64,000 nucleotides of DNA from Mesoterricola sediminis (GCF_030295425.1 NZ_AP027081.1:3765001-3829000); one strand, 5' to 3'. Counted from the stretch's first letter, positions 15,230 through 23,951 are shown. Notes: a model not told the origin generated them from the letters alone. Translations and numbers: made by a program.

Positions 15230-15718
15230 ATGGAGCGCTTCCTGGACCTGCCCACCGCCCTGGGCCCCTGCCGGATCCGATGGACCTCCCGGGGGATCCG
15301 CTCGCTCTCCTTCGGGGTGGAACCCGGCCCCGGGGACCCGCCCCCGCCCTTCGTGGCGGAGGCGGCGCGGCGCCTGGCGGACCATCTCGCCGGGGCCGGG
15401 GACGGGCTCGACGGGATCCCCCTGGACCTGGAGGGCCTGACGCCCTTCCAGCGCCGGGTGGCGGAGGTCCTGCTCGCCACCCGCCCGGGGCAGACCCTCA
15501 CCTACGGGGCGGTGGCCCTGATGGCGGGCTCGCCGGGGGCGGCCCGGGCCGTGGGGCGCGCGGTGGCCTCCAACCGCCTCCCGGTCCTCGTGCCCTGCCA
15601 CCGGGTGGTGGCCTCGGACGGCCCCGGCGGGTTCTCGCTGTTCGGGAGCCTGGAGACCAAGGCCCGCCTCCTGGCCCTGGAGGGCGTGCGGCTTCCTGGC
15701 ATGATTGAGGTGCCGTGA
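15230..15718 (+). CDS. ogt: methylated-DNA--protein-cysteine methyltransferase
   Basis: This suicide enzyme removes O6-alkyl groups from guanine by transferring them to its own cysteine. The 162-residue protein has the helix-turn-helix/active-site region TPFQRRVAEVLLATRPGQTLTYG and the PCHRVV motif with acceptor Cys123, followed by GGFSLFGSLETKARLLALEG, all family-typical. The longer open frame upstream is antisense to ruvX, so the ATG at 15230 is used. Its TGA overlaps the GTG start of murB (GTGA), so the two are translated together. Confidence 0.92.
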   Translation: MERFLDLPTALGPCRIRWTSRGIRSLSFGVEPGPGDPPPPFVAEAARRLADHLAGAGDGLDGIPLDLEGLTPFQRRVAEVLLATRPGQTLTYGAVALMAGSPGAARAVGRAVASNRLPVLVPCHRVVASDGPGGFSLFGSLETKARLLALEGVRLPGMIEVP

Positions 15719-16590
15719 ACCCCTGGCCCGACGATCTCCTGGCCCTCCCGCACCGGCGGGATGTGCCCTTCAGCCGCCTGACGACCCTGGGCGTGGGGGG
15801 GACCTGCCGCTGGCTCTTCGAGCCGGTCGAGGAGGCCCAGGCCGCGGCCTTCGTGCGCGCCTGCGCCCGGGAGGGGATCCCCTTCAAGGTCCTGGGCGGC
15901 GGCAGCAACCTGGTGGTCCTGGGGGACGTGGAGATCCCGGTGGTCCGCCTTCGGCTCCCCGCCGTCCTGCGCCGGGAGGGGTGCGAGGTGGAGGCCCCGG
16001 CCAGCTACGGCCACATGCGCCTCGCCGCGGACGTGGCGGCCATGGGCCTCTCGGGCATGGAATACGCCTCGGGCATCCCGGGGACCGTGGGCGGGGCCCT
16101 GCGCATGAACGCCGGGGCCTACGGGCGGGAACTGGTGGACGTCCTCGCGCGCTGCCGGTACGTGGCGCCGGACGGGGAGATCGTGGACGCGGCCCCCGCC
16201 CCCGGGGAGTTCGCCTACCGCCGGGGCCTGCCCGGGGACCGCCTGGCCCTGGGCCTGCGGATCCGGCTCGCCGAGGGGGACCCCGCCGCCATCCGGGAGC
16301 GGGTGGAGGCCTGCCGGTCCCGGCGGGGCTCCAGCCAGCCCCTGGGCCGGCGCAACGCGGGCTGCATCTTCCGGAACCCCCCGGGGACCAGCGCGGGGCG
16401 CCTCATCGACGAGGCCGGGCTGAAGGGGACCCGGATCGGGGACGCCCAGGTGAGCCTGGAGCATGCGAATTTCCTCGTGAACCTGGGCGCCGCCACCCCC
16501 GCCGAATTCGGCGAGCTCATGGCCCTGGTGCGGGAGCGGGTCCGGGACCACCATGGGGTGGACCTCGAACCCGAGGTCGAGATCTGGTAA
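15715..16590 (+). CDS. murB: UDP-N-acetylenolpyruvoylglucosamine reductase
   Basis: MurB uses NADPH and FAD to make UDP-N-acetylmuramate for peptidoglycan. The 291-residue protein shows the FAD-binding PFKVLGGGSNLVVLGD, the SGIPGTVGGALRMNAGAYG signature, and the C-terminal GCIFRNPPG and AGLKGTRIGDAQVS with SLEHANFLVN. The CIFRNPPG segment replaces the Ser-containing SVFKNP of many type II enzymes; the Cys at that position may act as the proton donor, as in some MurB lineages. Start is GTG, overlapping ogt. It heads the division run murB-ftsQ-ftsA-ftsZ. Confidence 0.93.
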   Translation: MNPWPDDLLALPHRRDVPFSRLTTLGVGGTCRWLFEPVEEAQAAAFVRACAREGIPFKVLGGGSNLVVLGDVEIPVVRLRLPAVLRREGCEVEAPASYGHMRLAADVAAMGLSGMEYASGIPGTVGGALRMNAGAYGRELVDVLARCRYVAPDGEIVDAAPAPGEFAYRRGLPGDRLALGLRIRLAEGDPAAIRERVEACRSRRGSSQPLGRRNAGCIFRNPPGTSAGRLIDEAGLKGTRIGDAQVSLEHANFLVNLGAATPAEFGELMALVRERVRDHHGVDLEPEVEIW

Positions 16591-16602
16591 GACTGGTCTC
16601 CC

Positions 16603-17397
16603 ATGCCCCTGCTCCCCCGCACCCGCACGCGACGTCCCTGGATGCCCTGGGCCCGGGTGGCCCTCGTGGCCCTGCTGGTGACCGGGGCCGCCTACGCCGC
16701 CCTGGAGCTGGGCCACCGCTTCCTGGGCCTCCAGAAGCTCACCATCGAGACGGTGTCCATCTCCGGCTGCCGGGGCGAGCGTCTGGAACAGGCCCAGGCC
16801 ATCGCCGACCGCCTCTGCCTGGGCAAGCCCCTGTTCTGGTTCGACGCGGACCGCCTCCGGGAGACGCTGGAGGCCCGCCGGTGGGTCAAGGGCCTGCTCA
16901 TCCGCAGGGATCCCCCCGACCGCCTCAGCCTCGTCATCGAGGAGCGAAAACCCATCCTCTGGCTCGCCCGCCCGGAAGGCGTCTACCTCGTCTCGGACGA
17001 CGGCATTGTGCTCGACAGGCTCAATCAAGTCGATTTATCGGCCATTCCCGTCGTCGCCGACCCGAAAAGCCAGGAAGACGGCCCCATGGTCCAGCTCATC
17101 CGGGCCGCGACGAGCCTTCGCAACCGCCAGAAGGAATTCTACGACCGCCTCACGGAGCTCCGCTGGAGCGCCAAGGGCCCCGTCGCCTACCTGGAAGGGC
17201 TTGACGCGCCGATCTATCTCTCGAAAGCGGAACCCACCAAGAATATTCCAAATTTCCAGATGTTGTACCTCAATGAACTCTCAAAACGTCCGGATCTCGC
17301 CTCCCTGCGCTACGTCGACCTGCGCTGGGACGACGAGATCGCGGTCGGAGAACCCATGGATGCCCAGCCGCCGCGGACCCAGGCGCGCCCCCGCTGA
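16603..17397 (+). CDS. ftsQ: cell division protein FtsQ/DivIB
   Basis: This is a bitopic divisome protein linking FtsK-side and FtsW/FtsI-side factors. The 264-residue product has a short basic cytoplasmic tail, one span (about 16-34, VALVALLVTGAAYAALELG) and an extracytoplasmic POTRA domain (IETVSISGCRGERL to RRDPPDRLSLVIEERKP). A beta domain containing GVYLVSDDGIVL follows, as in FtsQ. The position between murB and ftsA is the conserved dcw order. It is shorter than some FtsQ proteins but complete. Confidence 0.9.
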   Translation: MPLLPRTRTRRPWMPWARVALVALLVTGAAYAALELGHRFLGLQKLTIETVSISGCRGERLEQAQAIADRLCLGKPLFWFDADRLRETLEARRWVKGLLIRRDPPDRLSLVIEERKPILWLARPEGVYLVSDDGIVLDRLNQVDLSAIPVVADPKSQEDGPMVQLIRAATSLRNRQKEFYDRLTELRWSAKGPVAYLEGLDAPIYLSKAEPTKNIPNFQMLYLNELSKRPDLASLRYVDLRWDDEIAVGEPMDAQPPRTQARPR

Positions 17398-17460
17398 TTT
17401 CCGCCCTGTAAATTCAGTTGACGCGCGGTTATGCTTTGGACCAAGGATACGGGAATTCTC

Positions 17461-18675
17461 ATGGTGCAACCAGCCGTACTGCTAGGACTGGATCTCGGAG
17501 CAAGCAAGGTCGTCGCCGTCGTCGCAGTCCAGGAGGAAGGCGGCCTGCTGAACGTGACCGGAGCCAGCCTGGCCGCCCCTGAAGGCGGCATCCGCCAGGG
17601 CGAGATCACGGACATCAACCTCACGGTCGCCGCCATCATGCGGGCGGTGGAGGAGGCCATGCGCACGGCGGGGCAGACCCGCGTGGACGGCATCCGCGTC
17701 GCCGTGGACGGCATCCAGTTCAAGGGCGAGAACCTGCGCGACTCCATCACCATCGCGTCCGCGAACCGCGTCATCACGACGCAGGACCGGGACCGCGTGA
17801 TGGAGCAGGCCACCAACGGCTGCAAGCTCGCCAAGGAGGAGACGGTCCTGCACCGCATCCCCCAGATGTTCCACATCAAGGGCCAGCGCGACATCCGCAA
17901 CCCCGTGAACATGATCGGCGACACCCTCGAGGCCGAGGTGCGCATCATCGTGGCGCCCGGCTCGGTGCTGGAGAACATCAACCGCGCGCTGCACCTCTCC
18001 AGCCTCCAGGGCGCGGAGCTCATGTACTCGCCGCTGGCCTCGGCCGAGGCCGTCCTGAGCCGCGAGGACGCGGAGAACGGGGCCGTGGTCGTGGACATCG
18101 GCGACCAGCTCACCCACCTCGGCGTCTTCCTGCGCGGGACGCTCTTCCACTCCGCGGTCATCCCCATCGGCGGCATGCACTTCACCAAGGACCTGGAGAT
18201 CACCAAGCACCTGGGCGGCATCTCCCGCGCGGAGCGCATCAAGCGCGTCTACGGCACCGCCCTTCCAGGCCACGTCCCCGCGGAGGAGATGGTGGACCTG
18301 GAGGAGGAGGGCCGCCAGGTCTCCCGCCGCGAGCTCGCGGAAGTGCTCCACGCGCGCGCCATCGAGCTGCTCAACATGGTGCTGGCGGAGATCGGCCGGT
18401 CCGGTCTCATCCACGAGATCCACGGCGGCGTCCACCTCGTCGGCGGCGGCGCCCTCCTGCCCCACCTGCCCATCCTGGCCCAGAACATCCTGGGCCGTCC
18501 CCGCGTCGTGCTGGGCCGCGTGAGCGGCGTCCAGGGCCTGTCCCACGCGATCGCGAACCCGCTCTACACGAACGCCCTCGGCGCCGTGAAGGCCCTGCAC
18601 CGCAGCATGAACGAGACCACCACCCGCGCCCCCCGGACGGGAGGGATCCTGGATAAGCTCAAGCGATGGATCTGA
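17461..18675 (+). CDS. ftsA: cell division protein FtsA
   Basis: FtsA is an actin-like ATPase that anchors FtsZ to the membrane. The protein has the phosphate-1 loop (LLGLDLGASKVVAVVA), the SHS2/1C domain region (ISRAERIK), phosphate-2 (AVVVDIGDQLTHLGVF) and the adenosine-binding GGVHLVGGGALLPHLP. It ends with the amphipathic membrane-targeting helix GGILDKLKRWI. The ATG at 17461 is preceded by a weak GGGA; an in-frame ATG at 17431 would add ten residues. It overlaps ftsZ by 10 bases. The usual phosphate-2 Thr/Gly-rich pattern is slightly altered (DIGDQLTHLG). Confidence 0.93.
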   Translation: MVQPAVLLGLDLGASKVVAVVAVQEEGGLLNVTGASLAAPEGGIRQGEITDINLTVAAIMRAVEEAMRTAGQTRVDGIRVAVDGIQFKGENLRDSITIASANRVITTQDRDRVMEQATNGCKLAKEETVLHRIPQMFHIKGQRDIRNPVNMIGDTLEAEVRIIVAPGSVLENINRALHLSSLQGAELMYSPLASAEAVLSREDAENGAVVVDIGDQLTHLGVFLRGTLFHSAVIPIGGMHFTKDLEITKHLGGISRAERIKRVYGTALPGHVPAEEMVDLEEEGRQVSRRELAEVLHARAIELLNMVLAEIGRSGLIHEIHGGVHLVGGGALLPHLPILAQNILGRPRVVLGRVSGVQGLSHAIANPLYTNALGAVKALHRSMNETTTRAPRTGGILDKLKRWI

Positions 18676-19922
18676 TGCCCATGAACGACATTCCCTTCCT
18701 TCCCAACCCCGTCCACCTCCCCGGCGCCAACATCAAGGTCGTCGGCGTGGGCGGCGCCGGCTGCAACGCCCTGGACCGCATGATCCAGAGCGGCGTCGAA
18801 GGCGTCCAGTTCATCGCCATGAACACCGACCAGCAGAGCCTCGCGCTCAGCCGGGCCCACGTGAAGATCCCCCTCGGCCCCATGTCCATGCGCGGCCTGG
18901 GCGCCGGCGGCAACGCCGAGCGCGGCGCCGTCGCGGCCGAGGAGAGCCGGGACGAGATCCTGGCCCAGCTCCAGGGCGCCGACATGGTGTTCATCACGGG
19001 CGGCATGGGCGGCGGCACCGGCACCGGCGCGGCCCCCATCGTGGCCTCCTGCGCCCGCGAGCAGGGCGCCCTCACCGTGGCCGTCGTGCTCACCCCCTTC
19101 AAGTGGGAGGGCGTGAACAAGGCCGACCGCGCCAACCAGGGCCTCGACAACCTGCGCAACACGGCCGACACCGTCATCGTCGTGTCCAACGAGAAGCTGC
19201 TCACCCTGTGCGACCGCGGGGTCAAGGCCAAGGAGGCCTACCGCGTCGCCGACGGCGTCCTCATCCAGGGCGTCCGCGGCATCACCGACCTCATCCTGCG
19301 CCCCGGCATCCTCAACGGCGACTTCGCCGACGTGGAGGCCGTGCTCCGCAACGGCCGCGAGGCCCTCATCGGCACCGGCTCCGGCCGGGGCGAGGAGGCC
19401 CTCCTGGACGCCCTCCAGCGGGCGCTGGACTGCCCCCTGCTCGAGCGCGACAACCGCGGCTCCGCCACACAGGTCATCGTCTCCGTCATGGCCGACTGGG
19501 ACCGGGTCGAGCTCTCCGCCGTCGAGACGGCCATGGGCTTCCTCAGCCGCCACTACCACGGCCTGGCCGACATCAAGCTCTGCCAGGTGGAGGCCCCCGA
19601 GCTGGAGGACCGCGCCCTGGTCACCGTGCTCGCCTCCGGATTCCAGGAGCCCGAGGACGCCATCGAACCCATCCCCATGGCGGTGGTCGAGGTGCAGCCC
19701 CAGGACCGCTCCGGCTTCGCCGAGCTGCCCCGGCAGGCCTACGGGGACAGCGGCCGGGTCTACGGCGAGGCTCCCGTCCAGGCGGACGCCGTGCCCCCCC
19801 TGACCCCCACCCGCCTCCTGCCCCAGGCCCCCACCCCCAGCGGGGAGATGCCCGGCATCCAGGAGGACCTGCACGTCCCCGCCATCATCCGCATGACGCA
19901 GGGCCGCCTGCCCATCGAGTAG
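18666..19922 (+). CDS. ftsZ: cell division GTPase FtsZ
   Basis: FtsZ is the tubulin homologue that forms the Z ring. The 418-residue protein carries the nucleotide-binding IKVVGVGGAGCNALDRMI, the tubulin signature TGGMGGGTGTGAAP (about 111-124), the T7 loop region with NGDFADVEAVLRNG, a linker rich in Pro/Gln, and the conserved C-terminal peptide HVPAIIRMTQG that binds FtsA. In the T4-side segment the sequence AEESRDEILAQLQGAD is normal. The start overlaps ftsA; ATG codons at 18675 and 18681 are close alternatives. It ends only 10 bases from the convergent siaD stop. Confidence 0.97.
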   Translation: MDLMPMNDIPFLPNPVHLPGANIKVVGVGGAGCNALDRMIQSGVEGVQFIAMNTDQQSLALSRAHVKIPLGPMSMRGLGAGGNAERGAVAAEESRDEILAQLQGADMVFITGGMGGGTGTGAAPIVASCAREQGALTVAVVLTPFKWEGVNKADRANQGLDNLRNTADTVIVVSNEKLLTLCDRGVKAKEAYRVADGVLIQGVRGITDLILRPGILNGDFADVEAVLRNGREALIGTGSGRGEEALLDALQRALDCPLLERDNRGSATQVIVSVMADWDRVELSAVETAMGFLSRHYHGLADIKLCQVEAPELEDRALVTVLASGFQEPEDAIEPIPMAVVEVQPQDRSGFAELPRQAYGDSGRVYGEAPVQADAVPPLTPTRLLPQAPTPSGEMPGIQEDLHVPAIIRMTQGRLPIE

Positions 19923-19932
19923 GCGCGGCGCC

Positions 19933-20652
19933 TCAGCCCCTCACGCCATTCCCGCCGGCGGCCTTGGCCTCGTACATGGCCCCGTCGGCGCGGCGCAGGA
20001 GGGCGTCCAGGTTCTCGCCCGGCTCCAGCTGGGCCACGCCCACGCTCAGGCTCACCGGCATCGCCTCGCTGCCCGAGGAGAGTTCGAGGCCGGCGGCGAC
20101 CCGCACCAGCTTGTCCGCCACTTCCAGGGCCCCCGCCCGGCCCGTTCCGGGCAGGAGGACCAGGAACTCCTCCCCGCCCCAGCGGGCGCAGAGGTCGTAG
20201 CCCCGCAGAGCGTCCCGGAGGGCCTGCGCGAGGGTGTGCAGGACGCGGTCCCCGGCGGCGTGGCCGAAGGTGTCGTTGATGTGCTTGAACCGGTCCACGT
20301 CGGCCATGACGATGCACAGCTCGCCCCGGGCGCGCAGGGTCCGGGCGTGCTCCGCCTCCAGGGCCTCCAGCATGGCCCGGCGGTTGGGGATGCCGGTCAG
20401 GGGATCGGTGCGGCTGGCCACCTGCAGGGAGTCGTTCAGCTCCTTGAGCTGGATCTGGAACCCGTCGGAGATGCGGGTGATCTTGTCCATGCGCCGCAGG
20501 AGGCGCAGGTGGTCCCGGGCCAGGGCCTCCAGTTCCTCCATGAGCGGGTGGCTCCGGAAGGCCGGGTTCTCCCGCAGGGCCTCCAGCCGCGCCTTCAGGG
20601 CGACGGCCTCGGGCTCGAGGAGGGGACCCCGTTCCTCGACCGGAGCGTTCAT
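19933..20652 (-). CDS. siaD: SiaD-type diguanylate cyclase (GGDEF)
   Basis: This enzyme makes c-di-GMP from two GTP. The 239-residue protein has a helical N-terminal stalk (about 1-80) with no sensory domain and a GGDEF domain. The active site is GGEEF at 159-163, and an RxxD inhibitory site (R150-G-Y-D153) lies five residues upstream, so product inhibition is expected. DPLTGIPNRR marks the domain start. The size and stalk-GGDEF layout match Pseudomonas aeruginosa SiaD, which is activated by binding unphosphorylated SiaC. Its start overlaps the siaC stop (ATGA), which selects 20652 over more upstream starts. It is the last gene of the operon. Confidence 0.92.
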   Translation of the reverse strand: MNAPVEERGPLLEPEAVALKARLEALRENPAFRSHPLMEELEALARDHLRLLRRMDKITRISDGFQIQLKELNDSLQVASRTDPLTGIPNRRAMLEALEAEHARTLRARGELCIVMADVDRFKHINDTFGHAAGDRVLHTLAQALRDALRGYDLCARWGGEEFLVLLPGTGRAGALEVADKLVRVAAGLELSSGSEAMPVSLSVGVAQLEPGENLDALLRRADGAMYEAKAAGGNGVRG

Positions 20653-21059
20653 GCGGGCTCCCCGTGGAGGGCCCGCGGCACGATCTCGAAGGGCAGGGCC
20701 AGGTCCTCCCGGAACTCCTCGGCCAGGTCCAGGGCCCGGTCGTTCTCGGGATCGTAGAACCAGACGATGCGCACCTCCCGGCCCCCGGCGTGCGCCAGTT
20801 CGAGGCCGTCCAGGAGGTCCATCATGCACTTGATGCTGCTCGTGTTCAGGTAGGTCAGTTCCAGCTCCACCCGCAGGGGGCGGTCCGGCGTTTCCAGGTA
20901 GGCGTCCACCCAGGTCAGCACGGGCGAGAAGAAGGCGAAGGCGTTCTCGGGGTACGATTCACCGGCGATGCGGAGGCAGCCGTCGCCCGCCAGGGCCTCG
21001 ACGGCGGGGCTCGAGGCGGTGGCCGCGATGTGGAGGTCGTCCAGGACCGGCGCGCTCAT
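20649..21059 (-). CDS. siaC: SiaC-type regulatory phosphoprotein
   Basis: The 136-residue protein matches the SiaC family (DUF1987): a small STAS-like alpha/beta fold with the signature YLNTSSIKCMMDLLDGLE. The Thr of NTSS, residue 73 here, aligns by pattern with the threonine that SiaB phosphorylates and SiaA dephosphorylates in Pseudomonas. Unphosphorylated SiaC activates the diguanylate cyclase SiaD. Other conserved parts are GESYPENAFAFFSPVLTW and the closing WFYDPENDRALDLAEEF. It overlaps both neighbours by four bases (ATGA), implying coordinated stoichiometric translation. Confidence 0.92.
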   Translation of the reverse strand: MSAPVLDDLHIAATASSPAVEALAGDGCLRIAGESYPENAFAFFSPVLTWVDAYLETPDRPLRVELELTYLNTSSIKCMMDLLDGLELAHAGGREVRIVWFYDPENDRALDLAEEFREDLALPFEIVPRALHGEPA

Positions 21060-21595
21060 AGGGTCACCGTCAGGGAGAAGAAGTCCAGGCCGCCGTCCCC
21101 GGAGACGAGGCGGTACTCCAGGGGGAGGCTCGCCGTGCGGGCCATGCGGATGAGACCCAGGCCGGCGCCGCCGGCGGCGGAGCCCCCGGCGTGGATCTGG
21201 GCCTTGAAGCGGGCCTTGAGGGCCTTCTGGTCGAGGGCCGCCAGGTCATCCAGGCGGGCCATCAGGGCCAGACCGTCCGCGGGGTGGACCAGGTTGCCGC
21301 ACCGGACGACGTAGCGGTCTTCATGGCGGGCGATGACCAGCACGCCGTGCTGGACCCGGGAGCGGGTGGCCTCGTCCCACAGGGGGCGGTTCGCGTAGTT
21401 CGCCACGTTCTGGGCGGCCTCGATGAACACCGTGAAGACGTCCGCCATGGCCGGCTTGGCCACGGCCTCGCACTCCAGGTGGCGGCGCACGGCCTTGCCC
21501 AGCTCCTCGATGAGGCTGTGGCGGAAGGGGCCGTTGAAGCACATGAGGATGCCGTCGCCGGCGAGGTACTGGTGGATGGCGTGCAGGTCGCTCAT
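21056..21595 (-). CDS. siaB: SiaB-type protein kinase
   Basis: The 179-residue protein is a SiaB-family (DUF6272) kinase with a GHKL-like ATP fold. The N-box has E59 and N63 in FIEAAQNVANYANR, and the glycine lid AAGGAGLGLIRMAR covers about 140-153. In the Pseudomonas system it phosphorylates a threonine of SiaC, switching off SiaD. The ATG at 21595 overlaps the siaA stop, and its own stop overlaps siaC. Conserved sequence near the start is GDGILMCFNGPF, and a late beta strand is YRLVSGDGGLDFF. An anti-sigma-factor-type kinase is the general alternative, but the full siaABCD order argues against it. Confidence 0.9.
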   Translation of the reverse strand: MSDLHAIHQYLAGDGILMCFNGPFRHSLIEELGKAVRRHLECEAVAKPAMADVFTVFIEAAQNVANYANRPLWDEATRSRVQHGVLVIARHEDRYVVRCGNLVHPADGLALMARLDDLAALDQKALKARFKAQIHAGGSAAGGAGLGLIRMARTASLPLEYRLVSGDGGLDFFSLTVTL

Positions 21596-23580
21596 CGGAC
21601 CTCCGGAATGCGGAAGCCGAGCATCGTGATGTCGTCCCGCTGGGGATTGGCGCCCTGGTATTCCGCCAGGGCCAGGGCCAGGGCCTCGCCCTGGGCGGCC
21701 ATGGGCAGGTCCCGGACCCCGAGGAGGATCCGCGCCAGGCGCCGGCGGCCGAAACCGAAGTTGTGGCGGCCCCCGTGCTGGTCGAGGATGCCGTCGGTGA
21801 AGAGGTAGACCGAGGTGCCCGCGGGCAGGTCCAGCTCCTGGCCCGTGAAGGCGAAGTCGGGGCGGCTCCGGCGGTAGCCGAGGCTGTGCGCGTCGCCGGG
21901 CAGGATCTCGGGCTCGCCGGCGCCGGGGCGGAGGATCCACAGGGGGATGCGGGCCCCGGCGAACCGGATCCGGCCGCCCACGAAGCGGAGCAGGCCCAGG
22001 TCGAGGCCGTTGTCCATGGCGCGATCCCTGCCCTCGGGGTCCTCCTGGTTCAGGAGGGTCCGGAGGGCGACGTTCATCTCCCCGAGGAGGATGGCGGGAT
22101 CGGCCTCCGGGTGCCGGGCCGCGACCTGGTCGAAGGCGGCGCGGGAGGCCATGCTCATGAAGGCCCCGGGAACCCCGTGGCCGGTGCAGTCGCCCACGCC
22201 GAGGAGGAACCCGCCCTCCAGGCTCCGGAGGGTGTAGAAGTCGCCGCCCACCAGGTCCCGGGGGCGGAAGAGGAGGAAGTGGTCGGGGAGGGCCGAGCCC
22301 AGCTCCTGGGCCGTGGGCAGGGTGCGGGCCTGGATGAGGCGGGCGTAGGCCACGCTGTCGAGGATCTGGGCCCGGGAGCGCTCCAGCTCCGCGGTGCGGG
22401 CCTGCACCAGGCGCTCCAGGCCGGTGGTCACCTCGTGCACCGTCCCGGCCATGCGGTTGAACACCGCGGTGAGGCGGCCCAGTTCGTCGTCCCGCTCCAC
22501 GGGCAGGGCGACGTCGTAGTGGCCGGAGGCCACCTCCCCGGCGGACGCCGTCAGCCGGGCCAGGGGGATCAGGACGGTGCGGTTCAGGAACCAGGAGGCC
22601 AGGGCGACCGTCGCCAGGAAGCCGAGGGCCAGGACGGCGAGGATGGGGAGGAAGCGCCGCACCCCGATGACCTGGGAGGGATCCACGAGGGTGACGGTGG
22701 CCCAGCCGATCTCGGGCATGGGCAGGGCCGCCACCAGCTGGCGCTTGCCGCCCAGGCGGAGCACGAAGGTCTCCCGGGGGGAGCCCCCCTTCATGAGGCG
22801 GTCCAGGCGCTCCTTCAGGAGGGCCCGGTCTGCGTCGGTCTCCAGGAGCTGGTAGAAGGTCGTGCGCCGGGCCTCGTCCTTGATGCCCGCATTGCGGGCC
22901 ATGAGGGCCTCGTCGGGATGGGCCTGGAGGATGCCCTTGGCGTCCACCATGATCGTCGTGGCCCCGCGGTCGCCGCTGCGGACGATGTCCCGCACGAATT
23001 CCGACAGGTCCATGCCGGTGCCCGCCATGCCGATGCGGCGGCCCCCGTCCTTCACGAGGACGTTGATCCAGACCTTGTAGAGGCCGAGGGCCACGTCCGA
23101 ATCCACGTTGAGCTCGAAATCCCGGCCCCGGTCCATGCCGTCGAAGAACCAGCGGTCGTTGACGTTGGCGGGGTCCAGGGTCTGGAAGGGCGCCTTGGCC
23201 GGCCCGCGGTCGTCCCCGCCGAAGTAGTGGTGGCGGGTGGCTGCGGCGACGAGGAAGCAGCTCCGGTCGGCGAAGGTCCGGCGGTAGGCCTCCAGCTCCG
23301 CCAGGCCCGCGGCGCGGACGCGGGGATCCTGGTCGCCCAGGCAGAGGGCCCGGATGGTGCCCTCCCCGGCCATCTTCCGGGCCAGGGCGGCCTCCCGCAT
23401 GACGGGTCCCATGAACCTTTCTTTATCAAGCTGGGCGTGGGTGATGGCGTAGCGCCGGGCGAAGGCCCGGGACAGGCCCCGGGCGGCCCAGAGGAAGGCC
23501 AGCAGACAGAGGACCCCCACCCCCAGGTAGACGCTGAGCAGGGTGAGGATGGACCGGGCCTTCAGGCTGCGCACGTTCAT
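21592..23580 (-). CDS. siaA: SiaA-type membrane PP2C phosphatase with periplasmic sensor
   Basis: This 662-residue membrane receptor has a first span at about 8-32, a large periplasmic double-Cache-like sensor domain (about 40-300), a second span (about 310-332), a HAMP domain (333-385) and a cytoplasmic SpoIIE/PP2C phosphatase (about 430-660). The metal-binding aspartates are visible: D447 in GGDFYTL, D464 in VGDCTGHGVPG, D596 in FTDGI and the QRDDITML pair near 649-650. In Pseudomonas SiaA dephosphorylates SiaC in response to an external cue and so raises c-di-GMP. The cue for this protein cannot be told. It overlaps siaB and the PqqD-like gene by four bases each. Confidence 0.92.
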   Translation of the reverse strand: MNVRSLKARSILTLLSVYLGVGVLCLLAFLWAARGLSRAFARRYAITHAQLDKERFMGPVMREAALARKMAGEGTIRALCLGDQDPRVRAAGLAELEAYRRTFADRSCFLVAAATRHHYFGGDDRGPAKAPFQTLDPANVNDRWFFDGMDRGRDFELNVDSDVALGLYKVWINVLVKDGGRRIGMAGTGMDLSEFVRDIVRSGDRGATTIMVDAKGILQAHPDEALMARNAGIKDEARRTTFYQLLETDADRALLKERLDRLMKGGSPRETFVLRLGGKRQLVAALPMPEIGWATVTLVDPSQVIGVRRFLPILAVLALGFLATVALASWFLNRTVLIPLARLTASAGEVASGHYDVALPVERDDELGRLTAVFNRMAGTVHEVTTGLERLVQARTAELERSRAQILDSVAYARLIQARTLPTAQELGSALPDHFLLFRPRDLVGGDFYTLRSLEGGFLLGVGDCTGHGVPGAFMSMASRAAFDQVAARHPEADPAILLGEMNVALRTLLNQEDPEGRDRAMDNGLDLGLLRFVGGRIRFAGARIPLWILRPGAGEPEILPGDAHSLGYRRSRPDFAFTGQELDLPAGTSVYLFTDGILDQHGGRHNFGFGRRRLARILLGVRDLPMAAQGEALALALAEYQGANPQRDDITMLGFRIPEVR

Positions 23581-23951
23581 GACTCCAGTATACGAGTGGC
23601 CGCGGGGATCGTCGGCGTTTCAAGGCGCACGAAGCGCCCGGAGACCAGGTGATGGAGGAAGGCCACCGCCCGCTCCTCCACGGGCTCCGCTTCGGGGCCC
23701 AGGCCCGCGCGGACCGCCTCGACGACCTCGCGAACGGTCCTCCGCCCGTCGATGGCGTCCCAGATGAAGGAGCCCCGCACGTCCAGGCGGACCCGGAAGT
23801 GGGGCTTCGGCAGGCGCTTCTGGAGCCAGGCCAGGCGCGGGCTCGTGAACTTGGGGCGGAGGAGCACGGCCCGCCCGTCCTCCAGGCGCTCGCAGGCCAC
23901 GGCCTGGACGGGCACGAGGGCCATGAACGCATCGAGGGACAGGCCCGCCAT
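23577..23951 (-). CDS. PqqD-like protein (RRE fold) at the head of the sia operon
   Basis: The 124-residue product resembles PqqD/RiPP recognition elements. The core is FRVRLDVRGSFIWDAIDGRR followed by TVREVVEAVRAGLGPEAEPV and a helix ending in FLHHLVSGRFVRLE. This matches the ...GxxIWxLIDGxRTVxEI... pattern of the family, which in PqqD hands a precursor peptide to a radical-SAM enzyme. No precursor peptide, radical-SAM or other RiPP gene is visible nearby. Its stop overlaps the siaA start by four bases, so it is the first gene of a five-gene operon. It may instead serve as an adaptor or regulator of the Sia switch; that is inference only. Confidence 0.7.
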   Translation of the reverse strand: MAGLSLDAFMALVPVQAVACERLEDGRAVLLRPKFTSPRLAWLQKRLPKPHFRVRLDVRGSFIWDAIDGRRTVREVVEAVRAGLGPEAEPVEERAVAFLHHLVSGRFVRLETPTIPAATRILES

